Shown piece by piece: positions 62,598 through 64,000 of a DNA stretch of 64,000 nt (the stretch's first letter is position 1; each line of letters starts with the position of its first letter). The notes below the pieces were generated by a model, which was given only the letters and a program-made list of their open reading frames with translations, did not search any database and was not told the DNA's origin. The stretch is from assembly GCF_026735165.1 (NCBI RefSeq), contig NZ_JAPQES010000007.1, forward strand, positions 247,997 through 311,996. The letters are read 5' to 3'. Both the position numbers and the translations under genes were made by a program. This DNA comes from Clostridium ganghwense (GTDB lineage Bacteria; Bacillota; Clostridia; Clostridiales; Clostridiaceae).

Positions 62598-62720
62598 TTA
62601 CTTATCATTTCTCTTTGATCTAACATCATTTTTTTCATGTTGAATGTTACTACTTTTAGTCCTCTTAGTGCCAATGTTTACTTCTTGACCATTTATATCT
62701 CCTTTTTTGCCTTTTTGCAT
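62598..62720 (-). CDS. 40-residue Lys-rich protein, probable minor spore protein
   Basis: MQKGKKGDINGQEVNIGTKR then TKSSNIQHEKNDVRSKRNDK. AAAGGAG precedes the ATG at 62720 and a clear sigma-F-like promoter lies at 62741-62771. Polar, no Cys; similar in composition to the protein at 26966-27094. Confidence 0.6.
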   Translation of the reverse strand: MQKGKKGDINGQEVNIGTKRTKSSNIQHEKNDVRSKRNDK

Positions 62721-62740
62721 ATATTACACTCCTTTCTCCA

Positions 62741-62771
62741 ATTAGATTCCCCTTAAATATGGAGTTTATTC
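62741..62771 (-). promoter_or_regulatory. sigma-F-like promoter
   Basis: Minus strand: GAATA (62767-62771), 16-bp spacer, GGAATCTAAT (62741-62750). Confidence 0.6.
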
Positions 62772-62826
62772 AATACTATATCAAGTACTTAGTTACAACG
62801 TTAACTACTATTATTAACTAAAAAAA

Positions 62827-62856
62827 CTGCCTCAATAACTTAGTTATTGAAGCAGC
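62827..62856. terminator. terminator-like hairpin
   Basis: CTGCCTCAATAAC TTA GTTATTGAAGCAG near-perfect stem, about 100 bp after the tRNA cluster terminator on the minus strand. Its role is unclear. Confidence 0.45.
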
Positions 62857-62937
62857 GCTAATAAAAACTTAAAAATAAGTTAATTATATATTTAATATTT
62901 TATTAATATCTTTATATAAAATATTAAATATATAAAA

Positions 62938-62975
62938 AAATAAAAACCTCTTCTAAAGAAGAGATTTTTATTTTT
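62938..62975 (-). terminator. terminator of the rRNA-tRNA operon
   Basis: Minus strand: CTCTTCTTTAGAAGAG hairpin followed by TTTTTATTTTTTT, a few bases after tRNA-Gln. Confidence 0.85.
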
Positions 62976-62976
62976 T

Positions 62977-63051
62977 TGGCTGGGATGGCAGGATTCGAAC
63001 CTACGCATGTAGCAGTCAAAGTGCTATGCCTTACCGCTTGGCGACATCCCA
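62977..63051 (-). tRNA. tRNA-Gln (TTG)
   Basis: Acceptor stem TGGGATG/CATCCCA, encoded CCA, T-loop GGTTCGAATCC and anticodon loop CTTTGAC with TTG. Last gene of the cluster. Confidence 0.96.
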
Positions 63052-63058
63052 ATATTAG

Positions 63059-63135
63059 TGGGGTGGACGAAGGGACTCGAACCCTCGACAACCAGAACCA
63101 CAATCTGGCGCTCTACCAACTGAACTACGTCCACC
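63059..63135 (-). tRNA. tRNA-His (GTG)
   Basis: The acceptor stem has the extra G-1 paired with C73, typical of tRNA-His; anticodon loop ATTGTGGT region with GTG; CCA encoded. Confidence 0.96.
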
Positions 63136-63138
63136 ATA

Positions 63139-63222
63139 TGGTGCAGGTGAAGGGAGTCGAACCCCCATGCCAAAGGCGCTAGATCCTAAGTCTAGTGCGT
63201 CTGCCAATTCCGCCACACCTGC
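63139..63222 (-). tRNA. tRNA-Leu (TAG)
   Basis: 84 nt with a long variable arm; acceptor stem GCAGGTG/CACCTGC; anticodon loop CTTAGGA with TAG; CCA encoded. Confidence 0.96.
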
Positions 63223-63239
63223 ATATATTAATTTATTAA

Positions 63240-63314
63240 TGGTGACTCCTAGGGGAATCGAACCCCTGTTACCACCGTGAAAGGGTGGTGTCTTGACCGC
63301 TTGACCAAGGAGCC
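63240..63314 (-). tRNA. tRNA-Glu (TTC)
   Basis: Acceptor GGCTCCT with GGAGTC(A); anticodon loop CTTTCAC with TTC; CCA encoded. Confidence 0.96.
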
Positions 63315-63327
63315 AAAATTTTAAAAA

Positions 63328-63403
<76 letters not shown>

Positions 63404-63408
63404 TTAAA

Positions 63409-63485
63409 TGGCGACCTAGAAGGGACTCGAACCCTCGACCCCCGGCGTGACAGGCCGGTACTCTAACCAACTGAGCCACTAGGCC
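63409..63485 (-). tRNA. tRNA-Asp (GTC)
   Basis: Acceptor GGCCTAG/CTAGGTC; anticodon loop CTGTCAC with GTC; discriminator G and encoded CCA. Confidence 0.96.
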
Positions 63486-63493
63486 GTATTTAT

Positions 63494-63569
63494 TGGTGAT
63501 CCACCGGGGAATCGAACCCCGGACAACTTGATTAAAAGTCAAGTGCTCTACCGACTGAGCTAGTGAATC
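63494..63569 (-). tRNA. tRNA-Lys (TTT)
   Basis: Acceptor GATTCAC/GTGGATC with one G-T pair; anticodon loop CTTTTAA with TTT; CCA encoded. First tRNA after the 5S gene. Confidence 0.96.
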
Positions 63570-63573
63570 ATAT

Positions 63574-63691
63574 TACCCGGCGGTGACCTACTCTTCCACA
63601 CCGTCTCCAGTGCAGTACCATCGGCGCTTTGAAGCTTAACCTTCGTGTTCGGTATGGGAACGGGTGTTACCTTCAAGCCATAACCACCAGA
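63574..63691 (-). rRNA. rrf: 5S ribosomal RNA
   Basis: Minus strand begins TCTGGTGGTTATGGCTTGAA and contains the conserved CCCGTTCCCATACCGAACAC and GGAAGAGTAGGTCACCGCC segments. About 117 nt, complete. It lies directly downstream of 16S, with no 23S between. Confidence 0.95.
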
Positions 63692-63891
63692 TGACTAGAC
63701 ATCCAAAAATATTTGATTTTGTGATGGTCGGTTACTCAGCTTTCAGCTGAGTTTCCTTTGATTTTTTGGAAATATAGTACTCCTCAGCTTAGCTGAGCAA
63801 GTGTCCTTTTTAAAAGAACTTAGTCTCTCAAAATTAAACAGAATAAGTAACAGAGTCATCAAATGGAAGCTTTGCTTCCGTTTCTCCCTAG

Positions 63892-64000
63892 AAAGGAGGT
63901 GATCCAGCCGCAGGTTCTCCTACGGCTACCTTGTTACGACTTCACCCCAATCATCAATCCCACCTTCGACCGCTGGCTCCAAAAGGTTACCTCACGGGCT
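63892..64000 (-). rRNA. rrs: 16S ribosomal RNA, 3' end (continues outside window)
   Basis: Reverse complement reads ...AAGTCGTAACAAGGTAGCCG... and ends GGATCACCTCCTTTC with the anti-Shine-Dalgarno. Only about 109 bases lie in the window. The 200-bp spacer to 5S contains hairpins (CTCAGCTGAG-type at 63735-63750 and 63783-63798; GGAAGC near 63866) that may guide processing. Confidence 0.97.

Overview
The window is low-GC DNA from a spore-forming member of the Firmicutes. It most resembles Clostridium sensu stricto. The evidence is the set of small acid-soluble spore proteins (SASPs, several alpha/beta type and one H type), a CotS-like coat protein, an IspH-ribosomal S1 fusion, a MutL of the endonuclease type, strong AGGAGG ribosome sites, several TTG/GTG starts and very AT-rich intergenic DNA. 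I did not try to name a species.

Region 1 (about 0-26.3 kb) is ordinary core chromosome. It holds purB, a Xer-like recombinase, lexA with an operator-like site at its promoter, a PLP enzyme, then hfq, miaA, mutL, mutS and miaB on the minus strand (RNA modification, sRNA chaperone and mismatch repair). Next come an acetyltransferase, a CotS-like protein, ispH-S1, cmk, a BaiN-type flavoprotein, an RpiR regulator, an RsuA/RluB pseudouridine synthase, a THUMP methyltransferase and a family 65 glycosidase/phosphorylase with cre-like sites.

Region 2 (about 26.3-45 kb) is a mosaic rich in spore genes. Many very small minus-strand genes are preceded by the same promoter-like pair, GHATA then about 15 bp then GGnRAnnnTA. 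This resembles the forespore sigma-F promoter and suggests an uncatalogued set of forespore proteins. They lie among four alpha/beta SASPs (two identical in protein), an H-type SASP, two PdaA-like deacetylases, a cell-wall amidase, a staygreen-family protein, plsY and a DHH phosphoesterase split by a 10-bp tandem repeat. A second tyrosine recombinase is preceded by two long inverted repeats, one of which contains 17 bases identical to the core of E. coli dif.

Region 3 (about 45-62.8 kb) is accessory and partly decayed. It contains a truncated DUF4177 gene, a lone Cas2-like protein, a FusB-type EF-G-binding protein, an L,D-transpeptidase, a DUF4317 protein, a tRNA-dihydrouridine synthase, an SOS-boxed small gene next to an XRE regulator with one premature stop, and a serine recombinase remnant. 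From 53.5 to 57.9 kb two families of long direct repeats (R1, R2) alternate with single unrelated genes in a cassette-like array. R2 carries a self-contained transcription unit for a structured RNA of about 290 nt, in two copies that show compensatory changes.

Region 4 (62.9-64 kb) is the end of an rRNA operon on the minus strand: the 16S 3' end, then 5S directly with no 23S between them, then Lys, Asp, Thr, Glu, Leu, His and Gln tRNAs and a terminator. The rRNA and most genes read leftwards, so the replication fork probably moves right to left and the window is unlikely to contain the replication terminus.
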